This document shows positions 52,593 through 62,700 of a stretch of 64,000 nt of DNA, one piece after another. Made by a program: the position numbers and the translations under genes. The notes under the pieces were generated by a model. It was not told the DNA's origin. It ran no database searches and worked only from the letters and a program-made list of their open reading frames with translations. This stretch comes from JALEFZ01 sp964564415 (GTDB taxonomy: Bacteria > Bacteroidota > Bacteroidia > J057), in NCBI GenBank assembly GCA_964564415.1, contig CAZMAV010000006.1, forward strand, positions 1 through 64,000, in the 5' to 3' direction. How positions within the stretch are numbered: the stretch's first letter is position 1; each line of letters begins with the position of its first letter.

Positions 52593-53987
52593 ATGTCTTG
52601 GCCTCCTTCATTTATCCAAAGAATGAAACGACAATTGGGAGAAGATTTTGCTTCCTTTTTGTCTGCACTGGATACGGAAACTCCAGTCTCCCTCCGGGTC
52701 AATTCCGCCAAACTAAGTGGGAATGTTGATCTGGAAAAGGTGCCATGGGCCCGGGATGCCTATTATTTGCCTTACAGACCTGTATTTACCCTTGACCCTA
52801 GCTTACATGGGGGAGGCTACTATGTACAGGAAGCGAGTTCAATGTTTTTGATGCATGCGTTAGGGGCGCTAGGACTCATGAAAGAAGGGGTCAGGATACT
52901 TGATCTCTGTGGGGCTCCCGGAGGTAAGAGTACCCTATTGGCTTCTCTCCTTCCCGATGACGGTCTTTTGCTGAGCAATGAGGTAATTCGGGGGCGGGCC
53001 AACATTCTTCTGGAAAATCTACAAAAATGGGGCAGGGAGGGAGTCCTGGTCAGCAACAATGATCCTGAAGATTTCCAGTCCTTACCTGGATTTTTTGACC
53101 TGATGCTGATCGACGCACCTTGCTCGGGCGAGGGGCTATTTCGCCGGGATCCTGCTGCTGCCGACGCGTGGTCAGATGCCCAGGTACAGTTTTGTGCCCA
53201 ACGACAGCGCCGTATCCTCATGGACAGTTGGGAATGCCTAAAGCCCGGAGGTATCTTGATTTACTCTACCTGTACCTATAACTTGGAGGAAAATGAAGAT
53301 AACCTGGCTTGGCTGGCAGCAGAAGAGGAACTTGAATCCCTAAAGGTAGAGATAGATCCCAATTGGGGAATCCGGGAGAAAGAGGTAAAGGGAATCTGGG
53401 GCTACAGGTTTTTGCCTCACTGTACCCGCGGGGAGGGTTTATTCATGGCAGTGCTAAGAAAAGGTGAGAGAGGAAAGGAATTCCGCTTCAAAAAGGCAAA
53501 GAAATCGGGTTGGTCCAAGCTAGACAAGGGAGAAGAAGAAGTCTTCGAATGGACGAAGAAAGGGGAGGAACTTTATTTTTTCAAGGAAAAAGAGGGGGTC
53601 CATGCCATCCCTCAAAGCCAGCGAGACGCTCTGGAGGCATTGGATCAGCGCCTTCATCTCCTACAGAAAGGGCTGGAAATGGCCGCCATCAAAAAGAAAA
53701 ACAAGGTCCCGTCCCCTGCACTGGCCCTTTCTTCCTTGCTGAGGGAGGAAGCCTTTTCGAGGATGGAACTGAATCATGAAGAAGCATTGAATTACCTGGC
53801 CAAGAAGCCTCTGGACAAAGAAATGGAAAAGGGCTGGAATCTCCTGGTTTATCGGGGCTTGGGCTTAGGCTGGGGCAAGCAAGTGGGGCAGCGCATCAAC
53901 AATTACTACCCACAGCATTGGAGAATCCGAATGAACATTCCTGATGAGAACCGATGGTTTGACCTTCGAGAATTTCTTGCCAGATAG
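52593..53987 (+). CDS. RsmF/RsmB-type rRNA m5C methyltransferase (NOP/Sun family)
   Basis: A 464-residue SAM-dependent RNA cytosine-5 methyltransferase. The N-terminal domain (LGEDFASFLSALDTETPVSLRVN) is followed by a Rossmann core with the SAM motif LDLCGAPGGKSTLLASL (about 106-122). Catalytic Cys lie in PCSGEGLFRRDP (about 175-180) and the STCTYNLEENE segment (about 224). The C-terminal domain (about 300-464) resembles the RsmF C-terminal PUA-like extension. RsmF-type enzymes act on 16S rRNA cytosines; the position in this organism is unknown. The preceding terminator ends four bases before this start, leaving almost no leader. Confidence 0.92.
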   Translation: MSWPPSFIQRMKRQLGEDFASFLSALDTETPVSLRVNSAKLSGNVDLEKVPWARDAYYLPYRPVFTLDPSLHGGGYYVQEASSMFLMHALGALGLMKEGVRILDLCGAPGGKSTLLASLLPDDGLLLSNEVIRGRANILLENLQKWGREGVLVSNNDPEDFQSLPGFFDLMLIDAPCSGEGLFRRDPAAADAWSDAQVQFCAQRQRRILMDSWECLKPGGILIYSTCTYNLEENEDNLAWLAAEEELESLKVEIDPNWGIREKEVKGIWGYRFLPHCTRGEGLFMAVLRKGERGKEFRFKKAKKSGWSKLDKGEEEVFEWTKKGEELYFFKEKEGVHAIPQSQRDALEALDQRLHLLQKGLEMAAIKKKNKVPSPALALSSLLREEAFSRMELNHEEALNYLAKKPLDKEMEKGWNLLVYRGLGLGWGKQVGQRINNYYPQHWRIRMNIPDENRWFDLREFLAR

Positions 53988-54152
53988 GTCCTGACCGGGG
54001 GAGTGGATGGATTTGTGGAGGGTGAAAATAACGAAAATCCATATTTTTTAAGTAGGCTACATATAATTGATTAATTTTAACCCTGGTAAGGGGATACAAC
54101 CCGGTATCCATGCGCCAGCACCTTGTTAAGTAATCACAAAAGCATCACGTTC

Positions 54153-55031
54153 ATGGATTGGATGATATACATACCCTGGAGTCCTGACCCGGAGATATTC
54201 ACGATTTTCGGCAGGGGGATAAGGTGGTACGGATTGTTGTTTGCAGGCGGATTTCTGGCTGGAGTCTACATTTGCCAGGCCATGTTTCGCAAGGAGGAGG
54301 TTCCCGAAGAGTGGCTGGAGATTGGATTCATTTCGGTCTTGTTGGGAGCCGTTTTGGGGGCTCGTCTGGGCCACGTATTCTTTTATGACTGGGATTATTA
54401 CTCCCAGCATCCCATAGAAATTCCCATGATATGGAAGGGAGGACTGGCCAGCCATGGAGCTGTTCTGGGGCTTGCCCTTACCCTCTGGTTGTACTCGAAG
54501 TTCGTTACTAAGCGCTCCATGTTGTGGATACTGGACCGAATGGTGGTTCCTACGGCTCTTGCGGGAAGTTTTATCCGCATGGGCAACCTGATGAATTCTG
54601 AGATCGTCGGTAAGCCTGCTGAGGGACTATCATGGGCCTTCAAATTCGAGCTTCTGGTCAACCGACCTGACATTAGCGATCCCCTGGTCCCGCGGCACCC
54701 GGTTCAAATTTATGAGGCATTGGCCTATCTGTTGATATTTGCCTTCCTCATGTATCTTTACTGGCGAACAGATGCTCCGGATCGGAGGGGGCTGATCTTT
54801 GGGTGGTTCATGGTCCTTATTTTTACGGCTCGCTTTTTCCTGGAATATTTCAAAAATAGCCAGGGGGGATTCGAGTCAGAGTTGGGGCTCTTAAGCACCG
54901 GGCAGTGGTTAAGCATTCCCTGTGTGATTGTGGGGGCTATTTTTATGATCGTTGCCTACACAAAAAAGCCTCAGCCATGGCCGGCAGTCGTACAAAAACC
55001 CAAGGAGGATAAGAAAAAGAAAAAAAAGTAG
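54153..55031 (+). CDS. lgt: Prolipoprotein diacylglyceryl transferase
   Basis: Inner-membrane enzyme attaching diacylglycerol to the lipobox Cys of prolipoproteins. The start at 54153 (MDWMIYIPW) is preferred to an in-frame TTG at 54123. It has seven hydrophobic segments, with the family blocks GIRWYGLLFAGGF, VLGARLGHVFFY, KGGLASHGAVLG, RMGNLMNSEIVGKP and VPRHPVQIYEA; the conserved Arg of GNLMNSE and His of GLASHG are present. A Lys-rich C-terminal tail (KEDKKKKKK) is appended. 292 residues. Several lipoproteins in this window are its likely substrates. Confidence 0.95.
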   Translation: MDWMIYIPWSPDPEIFTIFGRGIRWYGLLFAGGFLAGVYICQAMFRKEEVPEEWLEIGFISVLLGAVLGARLGHVFFYDWDYYSQHPIEIPMIWKGGLASHGAVLGLALTLWLYSKFVTKRSMLWILDRMVVPTALAGSFIRMGNLMNSEIVGKPAEGLSWAFKFELLVNRPDISDPLVPRHPVQIYEALAYLLIFAFLMYLYWRTDAPDRRGLIFGWFMVLIFTARFFLEYFKNSQGGFESELGLLSTGQWLSIPCVIVGAIFMIVAYTKKPQPWPAVVQKPKEDKKKKKK

Positions 55032-55181
55032 GCTAAGTCAGGCTTAGGTAGCTCAAAGGGTCTTAAGAAAAACGAGGAAATAATAAACCCTCGGCTTTAA
55101 TCTATGTTGCCTTTGGGAAAATGAAATACGACTTATTCAAAATTTCCTCAATCATTTTTTCCCTGAGCAATAGCTGGTAGG
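55032..55181. other. Intergenic, nothing recognised
   Basis: A 150-base gap after lgt up to repeat copy E; no gene, hairpin or repeat seen. Confidence 0.4.
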
Positions 55182-55287
55182 GATTATGACGAATCAAGTT
55201 TTACGATACAACAAATAGCGCTCTGGGGTTTAAATAGGTTATTTGTGATAACCCCAACAAGGCTTTAGCCATTTATTCGCAATAATC
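55182..55287 (-). repeat. Dispersed nested inverted repeat, copy E
   Basis: Reading the minus strand: GATTATTGCGAATAAATGGC at one end, AAAGCCTTGTTGGGGTTATC, then CCCCAGAGCGCTATTTG and GATTCGTCATAATCC at the other. The outer arms pair imperfectly (GATTATTGCGAAT against ATTCGTCATAATC); inner GTTGGGG / CCCCA pairing is kept. 106 bp in the convergent gap between lgt and the 55554-55826 gene. Confidence 0.7.
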
Positions 55288-55553
55288 TTCAGTGACTAGA
55301 AAAAAAGGCCGCGACAAAGGTTACGGCGCTCACAGAACCATAAGAAGCTGCTATCTCCTCAGCATTGACTTTCTTACCTTTCCCCTCAGTAGGAAAAATG
55401 CTGTGTTTGGGATAGCTACAGCCAACAACAAACCACAGCTCGTGATGGCCTCCTAGCTGAAATTGCTGAGAGACATGTTTTTACTTCCTCAGAAAAAATA
55501 GATGGCGTTGTATTTGGATAGATTTTTAGCATGAAAGAGGAAGTTAAAGGAGC
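55288..55553. other. Intergenic, nothing recognised
   Basis: A 266-base convergent gap with no gene, hairpin or repeat identified. Confidence 0.4.
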
Positions 55554-55826
55554 TTAAGATATCTTAAAAATCGTCTTTTGAGTGATGCTGATGTCTTTGC
55601 CGAGTTCTTCAGCACGAAGCAGAAAAGAATGGAGGCATAGGCCAAAGACCTTATCCATCTCTATCGTTTCTTCATCTAACCAGCCTACATTGGCCTTGTC
55701 CAGTTCTCCCTTTTTGCGAAGCTCCTCGATAAAAATCTCCTTCAATGCTTGCAGGTCGTTTTGGGGGTCGACCTGCTCTCTGCAGGGGCTGGTATGGACC
55801 AGGGTAGATGCTTTTGATATAGTCAT
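55554..55826 (-). CDS. Small hypothetical protein
   Basis: A 90-residue acidic soluble protein with no recognisable domain, probably helical (about 20-80: DLQALKEIFIEELRKKGEL, LCLHSFLLRAEELG). It is divergent from the LysR-type regulator, with a 96-base intergenic region that could hold a shared operator, so it may be the regulated partner. The size and lack of a known family leave the call uncertain. Confidence 0.5.
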   Translation of the reverse strand: MTISKASTLVHTSPCREQVDPQNDLQALKEIFIEELRKKGELDKANVGWLDEETIEMDKVFGLCLHSFLLRAEELGKDISITQKTIFKIS

Positions 55827-55890
55827 GTCGATCAGCCTCTTTGCTTAGGCTAATTCAAAAGTGAATAATTTTTATCATAAATTTTTATTT

Positions 55891-55924
55891 ATTTACTTTA
55901 TGAGTAATATAAATAAAAGTAAAT
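55891..55924 (+). promoter_or_regulatory. Palindrome overlapping the LysR-gene start
   Basis: ATTTACTTTAT (55891-55901) and ATAAAAGTAAAT (55913-55924) are inverted repeats 11 bases apart; the right arm covers the ATG at 55923. This is a plausible autoregulatory operator, since T-N11-A type sites are known for LysR proteins, but the sequence is very AT-rich. Confidence 0.4.
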
Positions 55925-56861
55925 GAATTTCACTTTCCATCAGCTCAGAGTCTTTGTTTACATTTGTGATTATCAGAGCATTACTAAGGCTTCAGAGGCT
56001 TTATTTATGACCCAGCCCGCCGTCTCTATCCAGCTAAAAAAATTTCAAGATCAATTCGATATACCTCTGACTGAGGTGATCGGAAGGCAATTGTACGTAA
56101 CCAAGTTTGGCGAAGAAGTCCTGGAAGTGGCCCGAAGGATACTTGCCGAAGCCGATAACCTAAGCAATACCGTCAACCGCTTCAAGGGATTGATGACGGG
56201 AAAAATCAAGATTGCGGTGGTCTCAACGGGAAAATACGTCATGCCCTACTTTCTCAATAGTTTTGTCAAGAAGTATCCCCAAGTTGAGATGAAGATGGAC
56301 GTAACCAATAAGTTACAGGTGGTAGATGCCTTGGTCAAAAACGAGACGGATTTTGCCCTTGTTTCTGTCCTTCCCGACAAAGTGGCTTTGGAAAGTATCA
56401 CCCTTATGAAAAACCATCTCTTTCTCATGGGCTCCAAGGAAGAGGCTCAGCGGCTCAATAAGAAAAAGTTACAACCAGCAGACCTTAGCAAGATACCCCT
56501 TATTTTTAGGGAGAATGGGTCGGCTACCCGGGCATCCATGGATCAGTACATGCACCAGCATCGCATTCCGGTCAAGAGGACCCTGCAGTTGGTGTCCAAT
56601 GAGGCGGTCAAGCAAGCCGTCAACGCCGGTCTGGGATTCTCCATTATGCCTCTGATTGGCCTGCGACACGAGTTGCTCCATGAGGAAATGGTCATGATTC
56701 CTACCAAGGATCTTCCCATTATCACCACCTGGAGGGTCGTCTACAACAAGGGTAAAAGATTGACTCCCGCTGCAGAAGCCTTCCTTTCCTATCTCCAGGC
56801 TTCTCGGGAAGAACTGATCGAAAAGCACTTTTCCTGGACCGGGCAATTTATTGAAGATTAA
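55923..56861 (+). CDS. LysR-family transcriptional regulator
   Basis: A 312-residue regulator. The winged HTH spans about 1-60 (FHQLRVFVYICDYQSITKASEALFMTQPAVSIQLKKFQDQF) and the effector-binding domain about 90-295 (GKIKIAVVSTGKYVMPYFLNSF... MNHLFLMGS, GLGFSIMPLIGLRHEL). The layout is close to CysB/CbbR-type members; the inducer is unknown. A palindrome overlaps its start codon, suggesting autoregulation. It is divergent from a small hypothetical gene and is closed by a perfect hairpin terminator. Confidence 0.93.
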   Translation: MNFTFHQLRVFVYICDYQSITKASEALFMTQPAVSIQLKKFQDQFDIPLTEVIGRQLYVTKFGEEVLEVARRILAEADNLSNTVNRFKGLMTGKIKIAVVSTGKYVMPYFLNSFVKKYPQVEMKMDVTNKLQVVDALVKNETDFALVSVLPDKVALESITLMKNHLFLMGSKEEAQRLNKKKLQPADLSKIPLIFRENGSATRASMDQYMHQHRIPVKRTLQLVSNEAVKQAVNAGLGFSIMPLIGLRHELLHEEMVMIPTKDLPIITTWRVVYNKGKRLTPAAEAFLSYLQASREELIEKHFSWTGQFIED

Positions 56862-56898
56862 AAAAAGCTCCTGAAGCACAAAGCTCAGGAGCTTTTTT
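56861..56898. terminator. Bidirectional terminator, LysR / M43 protease
   Basis: AAAAAAGCTCCTGA (56861-56874) and TCAGGAGCTTTTTT (56885-56898): perfect 14-bp arms including the A and T tails, functional in both directions. Confidence 0.9.
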
Positions 56899-56914
56899 AA
56901 CCCTAATCCCTACA

Positions 56915-59434
56915 TCAATTCTGGATGAGGACCCTCCTCCAGTAGGACCTGCCCTCAGCCTCTACTTCCAGCATATACATGCCTGAAGAAAAAGATTGAG
57001 TTCCAATGTGATAGACCTCCTTGTTTCCTTCCTGGCTCTCTAGGAGCATACCCATAGAATTGTAGAGCCTCACTCCGTCCATGACAGTGCTTGCACGGAT
57101 GAAGAGCCTATCCTTTGCCGGATTGGGATAGACCTCCAACTTAGCATCGAAGCTTTCTTCTACATCTACCCGACAGAGGGTTTTGATGGTATCTGTGTTG
57201 ATAAAGGTTCCGCTGCCATCATAGCAGTCAAACCTGACCCTGAAGACGAAATTGGTACAGCCGAAAAGGCTATCCATGCCAAATTGTAGGGTATTGCCCT
57301 GGGTTTTGAAATTGGTCCAGGTACTGCTGCCTTCGATTTGATAGCCTACCTCATAGCGATTTCCTTTGACGGCATTCCAACTCAGGTCCAGGGTATTGCC
57401 TAGTGAATCCATAGAGACTAATGCACTGGTCACATTGACGCAGCGTGGCTGAAAGGTGAGGCAGTAATCTTCATATTCTCCAAAACCGTTCATCTGGCAG
57501 GCAATCCAGTTAGAAGAAGAATTGGGCAAGCGCGCTCCTATTCTCATCCGGGTAGGACCCAGCATGACGTCGGGATCTATGGTAAGTTGGTCGCTTACCT
57601 GGGCTGAAGCTGAATTTTTTTCAAAGACCAGTTCCCCCGGATCGTTGAAAGTCCCGTTTTGATTGTAGTCGATCCAGATTTTCCATTCCATGGCATCCCC
57701 ATTGACAGAGTTGAGAACAAAATCGTAGGTCGAATCCACCTGCATGTCATAGCTAATAGCCGAGTAATTTCCGAAACCCATGGGGCTCACGTCCGAATCT
57801 CTCTGGTCAATGGGGCCAAAGAGTACATCATCAATGCCGCCCAGGCCACTGAGTGCATTGGGAAAGCAGTAAGCAGTATCATCGCACTGGGTACAGCCTT
57901 CGACTCCGGCCTGATAGGGTAAAACAAGGGTATCCCTGTCTCCAAAATTACCTACGATATTTTGGTCCAGGCTACAATAGGTATTGAATTGAAATTCGAT
58001 CTCCTGGCAGCCCTCCAGATCGGGAAGTACAAAGACAGTATCGGAGGTGAACTCCTGGTTCCAGGTACTGGTATTGACCTGGCGGTACCTCACTCCGTAT
58101 TGAAAGGCTCCATATATCGGTAACCAATTAAAGGAGGCAGAATCTCCGATCAAATTAGCATTGGTCAAGGTTGGGGCTTCGCAGCATCCCAGGGTTTGGG
58201 CGGTTTTTTGATTGCAGGCAAATGCAGAAGAACTGCTGTCGCAGAAGGCACTAAACTCGATGGTATAGTCCGTGCATCGGGTGAGTCCGGTAATCACCAA
58301 ACTGCTGTCTGAGAATGCAGGGAGGGTATCCCACTGGGAGGTATTAAAAGCCCTGTAGCGAAAGAAATAATCCCTGCTGCTGTCAACTGGAGGGACGGTG
58401 AGCAACATGGAGGTATCTGAAAGGGGAGTTGCGGACCAACCAAAGACGAAGGGGCAAGAGGGATTTTCGATGCAGCATTTCTGGCTGCTGAGCAGAGATT
58501 CGCGGGGACCTCCAGGGGCAAATACTGCCCGCATTCGATCTTTCTGCCCCGTGGTGAAGAGGTTCATGCAAAAATCCCGGGTATAATCCATGTAGTTTTC
58601 GATCATGTCCTGGGTATTGCAGCTTACATTGTTGCTACATCCGGAATTGGGGCCATCTGAGGGTGGTGTATCGGCGACAAAGTCATCCTGGCTACAATCT
58701 CCATCGCCCCAGATGTGCCGGAGGTTGAGCCAGTGCCCCACCTCGTGGGTAGTGGTCCTGCCCAGTTGACTAGAGCTATAGGATCCAAAACTAGCCGTGT
58801 TAACCACAATACCGTCGGTAGCCGCAGGTCCGCCGGGAAACTGAGCGTAGCCCAACAGTCCTCCCACCAGGTCGCAGACCCAAATATTGAGGTATTCGTC
58901 CCGGGGCCAGGCATCCCTTCCCCCCTGGCTGGTAAATTTCATGGAATTGTCAAAGCCAAAGACCGAAGTATTGGTCTGGGTGCGGGTGATACCGGTAGTA
59001 GGGTTGCCATTGGGGTCGAGTTTGGCAAGGCAAAATTCTATCCGTGAATCGTCTGCCTGTGGCCAGGTACTTGCCGTATCTGCATTGAGGCGGCGAAAAT
59101 CTTCGTTTAACACCTGCAACTGAGAAAAAACTCGGGTATCGGATATGTTCTGATTGGCAGTATTATAAAGAACATGGACCACCACTGGGATGATAATGAT
59201 CTCTTCGACGTTTCTATTGGGTCTTTGCTGTTGGCGGGCCACATAACGAGCGCTAAGTTCTTCGATCTCCTGCATCCGCTTTTCATAGGCAGGATCTTGC
59301 TGGAGGAGTAAGTCCAGGTTGCCCATGGTTCCACAGGTATCTTGGTGGGGGGCTTGGCCTTTAAGGAAGTAAGGGCAGCAAAGAAAAAGGATCAGGCTTA
59401 GCCTAGCTAATACAGGGTTTAAATAATTGGTCAT
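56915..59434 (-). CDS. M43-family zinc metalloprotease with T9SS sorting domain
   Basis: An 839-residue exoenzyme with a signal peptide (1-27, ...FLKGQ). The pappalysin-type catalytic domain (about 75-310) has the zinc site HEVGHWLNLRH (about 231-241) and the Met-turn YMDYT near residue 288; a Cys-rich segment (GDCSQDD, SGCSNNVSC) lies between. Fibronectin-like and SprB/FN3 units follow (about 330-500), then a GEVED domain (about 545-660: YCFPNALSGLGG...WIDYNQNGTFND). The C-terminus is a T9SS sorting domain (LEVYPNPAKDRLFIRAS...SSGMYMLEVEAEG...RVLIQN). It likely degrades extracellular proteins; the substrate is unknown. Confidence 0.9.
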   Translation of the reverse strand: MTNYLNPVLARLSLILFLCCPYFLKGQAPHQDTCGTMGNLDLLLQQDPAYEKRMQEIEELSARYVARQQQRPNRNVEEIIIIPVVVHVLYNTANQNISDTRVFSQLQVLNEDFRRLNADTASTWPQADDSRIEFCLAKLDPNGNPTTGITRTQTNTSVFGFDNSMKFTSQGGRDAWPRDEYLNIWVCDLVGGLLGYAQFPGGPAATDGIVVNTASFGSYSSSQLGRTTTHEVGHWLNLRHIWGDGDCSQDDFVADTPPSDGPNSGCSNNVSCNTQDMIENYMDYTRDFCMNLFTTGQKDRMRAVFAPGGPRESLLSSQKCCIENPSCPFVFGWSATPLSDTSMLLTVPPVDSSRDYFFRYRAFNTSQWDTLPAFSDSSLVITGLTRCTDYTIEFSAFCDSSSSAFACNQKTAQTLGCCEAPTLTNANLIGDSASFNWLPIYGAFQYGVRYRQVNTSTWNQEFTSDTVFVLPDLEGCQEIEFQFNTYCSLDQNIVGNFGDRDTLVLPYQAGVEGCTQCDDTAYCFPNALSGLGGIDDVLFGPIDQRDSDVSPMGFGNYSAISYDMQVDSTYDFVLNSVNGDAMEWKIWIDYNQNGTFNDPGELVFEKNSASAQVSDQLTIDPDVMLGPTRMRIGARLPNSSSNWIACQMNGFGEYEDYCLTFQPRCVNVTSALVSMDSLGNTLDLSWNAVKGNRYEVGYQIEGSSTWTNFKTQGNTLQFGMDSLFGCTNFVFRVRFDCYDGSGTFINTDTIKTLCRVDVEESFDAKLEVYPNPAKDRLFIRASTVMDGVRLYNSMGMLLESQEGNKEVYHIGTQSFSSGMYMLEVEAEGRSYWRRVLIQN

Positions 59435-59658
59435 GAGGAGTGAATAAAGGGTATAGGGATCAATAGTGGGGGCCTTGCATCAAGGAGTATCCCTGGAAGC
59501 TTTGGCAGGCCAAAGTAAACGGGAGGAAATTTAAGTATAATTAGACGGCCTATAAAAGGCAATTTTCAATTAAATATTAGGCCTTACCTATATGACTTGA
59601 CCTGCTTGGTGAAGGCAAGGAAATTGCCACTGGAAATAGTAGATTCCCCTTCAAATTC

Positions 59659-59666
59659 TATCTTTG
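59659..59666 (+). promoter_or_regulatory. Candidate -7 box before PD40 exoprotein
   Basis: TATCTTTG matches TAnnTTTG perfectly, 58 bases before the ATG; no clear TTG box lies at the proper distance upstream, so only a weak call. Confidence 0.3.
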
Positions 59667-59724
59667 TACATAGAAAAGCGCCTTAAATTCCCCTTTTTAG
59701 GCCCCCTTTAATCCGAACCCAGAC

Positions 59725-62700
59725 ATGATTCATCATACCCTATTGCTATTTTTCCTATACCTTATGGTCTTTAACTCCCTTCCTATTCTTGGGCAGAAGG
59801 CTATTCCTTTTGATGCTGGAATCAATACCCAGTATGAGGAGAGAGAGCCCGTCATTTCCCCGGATGGGAGTACCATGTATTTCTGGCGGCGCAAAGACCC
59901 TCGCAATGTAGGGGGTGTTAAGGATGCGGGCGACATCTGGTACAGCCGGTCCTGGTCTGAAGGCCGATGGACTCCCGCCCGACAATTGGGTGATCCCTTT
60001 AATACCTATGGGCAAGAATTTATCTGGCAGATTTCCTCTGATGAAGACACCTTATGGATGGTGCGCAACGCCCGGGGAGCCGGAAGTTCAGGGGCCGGAT
60101 ATATGGTCCGTGAATTCGATGATTACTGGAGCCGCATCAATCCCATTCACATTCGCGGATTTCGCTTCAAAGGCGCTTACAAAGACTTTTCCTTCAGCAA
60201 AGACAGGACCCTCATCCTCACCAATGAAGGAAGTGAAAGTTACGGAGGATCGGACCTGTACATTTGCTTTCCCATCAATGACACCGCCTGGACCCGGCCA
60301 GCTAACCTTGGCCCTGTCATCAATACCCCCGGGGATGAAGACGCTCCCTTTTTGACCGCCGATGGGAGGACCCTTTATTTCAATAGCAATGGACATGGAG
60401 GAGAAGGTGACCACGATATTTGGGTGAGTTATCGCCTCGATGAAAGCTGGTCCAACTGGTCCCGCCCTGTCAACCTGGGTCCTCCGGTCAATAGCTCTGC
60501 TTACGATTTTGATTTTACCCTCTCCCCGGATGAAAGGTATGGATTTTGGGCATCCGCCAGAGAGGGGGGTAGGGGCGACCACGACCTATACCGAATAGAT
60601 CTTCTCAAGTGTGGGTTGGAAGTTTATCCGCAGGGCGATCAACTGGTCTGTGAAAACGAAGGTATTACCCTGGAAGCCGGATTTTTGCCCAGGCAGGAGA
60701 TGAAATACCAATGGTACAAGGATGGCAAAGTACTGGGAGGAGCTACCCAACGCCAATACAAGGTTGAAGAAGAAGGCCGATATTTTCTTGTCAGAAAGAC
60801 GGAAAGCTGTCTGGATACTTCTGAGGTACAGCGTATCCACATGGAAGAAACTCCCCAGGTCAGTATACAAACTCCCGACGGGGTCCTCTGTGTGGATGAT
60901 TCCGTCGCCCTGAGGGCAGAGGCTCCCCGGGCCATTTCCTTTCAGTGGTTTTTCAATGATCTCCCCATTCCCTACTCGGATCGGGCTGTCTTCCAGGCAC
61001 GTCGGCCGGGTCGCTATCGGGTGGAGGTATTTAATGGCCTTTGCTATGCCACTTCTGAGGAACTTGAAATCAAGCGTTTTGACGATCCTGAAATTTATTC
61101 TTCCATTAAACATACCCCCTCTCTCCCCCGATGGTTATGGACCAACAAAGTTCCGGGCACGAAGAAAAAAAGCCGCCTCCTGGATATGGCAGTAGATGAA
61201 ACCGGAAGAAGTTACCTCCTGCTTGCGTATCAAAAAGGTGGTAAAGAACAGTTGTCGATCAAAGGATTTTCGAGAGAGGGCTTGTTCAGTGGAAAATTTG
61301 CCGGACCTGAACTTCCCAAATCATCAGCGGCTTTTATGGTCCACAATCCTGACGGCGGGGTAATTGTAGCCGATGAATTCCACTTTCTCATCAAGTATTC
61401 GGATAAGGGAGAGATACTGTGGAACAAAGATAGGCCTACCCGGGACATCCGGGGGCTGGCGGTAGATCCCATTGGCAACATCTATGTCTGCGCGGAGTAT
61501 TCCGATACCCTCCAACTTGGCGCTGAGAGCTACCCTCCTGTGGGCAGGGATGGGTTGTTTTTGGCAAAGGTATCTCCCAGGGGGGCAATCCTGTGGGTCA
61601 AGACTTTTTCCATGGACCCATTGCGGGGGCGCATGGGCAACTGCCTTCAGACGGACGGCATGGGTAATGTATACCTGATGCACAGCTTTAGGGTGGTGGC
61701 CAATTTCAGAGATGTAATCCTCAGGGCCTCTCTGGCTGGTGATGATTACTGCGTAGCGAGTTTTACCTCTGAGGGAGCTTTTCGCTGGGCTCAATCCCTG
61801 GTAGCTCCTAAAGAAAGACCCAGAATAGCCGCTTTTTGCACAGATGAGAAGGGAATCACCCATTTGTCGGCCAATGGAAAAATATGGCGATTGGATGAAG
61901 AGGGCTACGAAAGATGGAAAAGTAACCTCCTGCTTCCCAAGGGAGGCAGGCTTGAAAAAATAAGCATGAGCGGATATGGAGGCGAGGCCTATATGGCTGG
62001 GATGACAGATGCGGGAGAGTTTTTTGTTTCTAACCTCAACCGCTTGGACAGGCAAGCCATCATTTGGAAGGGGAAAAAGGCTTACACGGGGATTGAAGAT
62101 TATCCGGCCCTGGATATAGATGTCGGGGGTAGGGTATATGTAGGGGGAAAGAGCAAGGGAAAGAGTTTTCCCGGGGCTCAGTTTGATCAGACGAGCAAGT
62201 CCCGCATCTTTCTGATCAAGTATGGCAAGCCTGACGGTAATTTTCAGCGGGACCCCCTTGTCATGTGTGGAGGAGAGAAAAAAATGCTGTCTACCCGTGA
62301 GGCGGAAGGCCTCCGCTATCAGTGGTACTTCAATGGTAAGCCCATCAAGGGAGCCACAGCTTCGACCTTCATGGCTTCCAAGGTAGGTACCTACCAGGTA
62401 AGGGCAGCTTCCGAACTGTGCGATAAGCTGTCGGCGCCCCGCCAACTTAGCTCCTGCGATGAAGATCCCATGAAAAATCCCTTGCTTAAGGTTGTAGAGG
62501 AAAAAAGTGAGGATTTTCCCAGAACCGAAGAAGAAAAAGAGCCGCTGGTCAGTTTTTCCCTATCCGGCAAACCCAAGCGCATCAAAGGGCGAAAAATCAA
62601 GACTCAAAAGAGGTTCAAATTGTCGGGACAGAAGGCTACCCTCTACCTTTGGGACTATGGAGCCATGGACAGGGATACGGTTTCGGTCAACATCAATGGG

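Noticed and set aside
61324..62445. Long open frame antisense to the PD40 exoprotein
   Set aside because: It lies fully inside a gene with signal peptide and repeats in the other direction.
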